Shown here piece after piece: positions 21,687-21,779 of a stretch of 21,779 nucleotides of DNA. The notes beneath the pieces were generated by a model. It made no database searches. It was not told the DNA's origin and was given only the letters and a program-made list of their open reading frames with translations. This DNA is from Victivallales bacterium (GTDB taxonomy: Bacteria > Verrucomicrobiota > Lentisphaeria > Oligosphaerales > Oligosphaeraceae). Numbering within the stretch: position 1 is the stretch's first letter; every line of letters begins with the position of its first letter. Both the position numbers and the translations under genes were made by a program. The stretch is from positions 1-21,779 of the forward strand of contig CAAGGB010000321.1 in the NCBI GenBank assembly GCA_900769285.1. The letters are read 5' to 3'.

Positions 21687-21779
21687 GTCGATTGAGTCGA
21701 TTGAGTCGATTGAGTCGATTGAGTCGATTGAGTCGATTGAGTCGATTGAGTCGATTGAGTCGATTGAGTCGATTGAGTC
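21687..21779. repeat. Perfect 9-bp tandem array (GTCGATTGA), at least 10 copies, cut by the window end
   Basis: Ten exact copies of GTCGATTGA plus GTC fill 21687-21779 with no variants. Each unit junction makes GAGTC, a GANTC-type site, every 9 bp. The array continues beyond the window. Perfect identity indicates recent expansion by slippage. There are no spacers, so this is not a CRISPR array. Confidence 0.95.

Noticed and set aside
21687..21779. CRISPR array
   Set aside because: The 9-bp units are contiguous with no spacers and no cas genes are present.

Overview
The window is GC-rich bacterial DNA, and most of its genes are dense and close-packed. It carries an exosortase with a PEP-CTERM-like protein, a zinc-type ribosomal protein L28, a Gfo/Idh/MocA oxidoreductase, a heparinase II/III-like lyase, GC-rich hairpin repeats, and several genes without a clear Shine-Dalgarno site. 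Together these fit a member of the PVC group (Lentisphaerota, Kiritimatiellota or Planctomycetota-like). That placement is an inference from gene content only.

Layout. 1-2881 (+) is a surface-protein sorting module: the 3' end of a Gly/Asn-rich PEP-CTERM-like protein, a terminator, a small membrane-anchored TPR-like protein, and a large exosortase with an EpsI-like C-terminal region. 2796-5718 (-) is an envelope-lipid operon read psd, pssA, then a GT-C-like membrane glycosyltransferase; its last gene overlaps the exosortase gene tail to tail. 5824-7137 (-) is a Gfo/Idh/MocA oxidoreductase with its own promoter candidate. 7440-7516 is tRNA-Lys(UUU). 7726-11080 (+) holds rpmB, rpe and a PpiD/SurA-like periplasmic folding factor, separated by terminators. 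11271-15767 (+) holds an asparagine-synthetase-like enzyme lacking the glutaminase cysteine, a secreted heparinase-like lyase and a small membrane protein, probably a polysaccharide module. 15838-15915 is an initiator-type tRNA with odd features.

From about 15960 the character changes. There are two 68-bp hairpin units, an AT-richer stretch, a 168-bp array built on 9-bp CAT-headed units, and then accessory genes: a YhcG/DUF1016 PD-(D/E)XK nuclease (+); a minus-strand cluster of DUF697 membrane protein, SHOCT-like helical protein, LRAT-fold putative acyltransferase/hydrolase, a 127-aa unknown and a zinc-ribbon protein; and, divergent from it, a NERD-nuclease/SF1-helicase fusion (+). The window ends inside a perfect 9-bp tandem array (GTCGATTGA). 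The stretch looks like a tRNA-adjacent accessory or defence island bracketed by minisatellites, although no integrase or transposase is visible.

The best candidate for an undescribed system is the DUF697 / SHOCT-like / LRAT gene trio with its divergent NERD-helicase neighbour. The trio genes are separated by only 1-2 nt. A membrane protein, a helical adaptor and a membrane-lipid-type thiol enzyme beside a nuclease-helicase suggest a membrane-linked defence or stress module. This is inference from domain content and context only.
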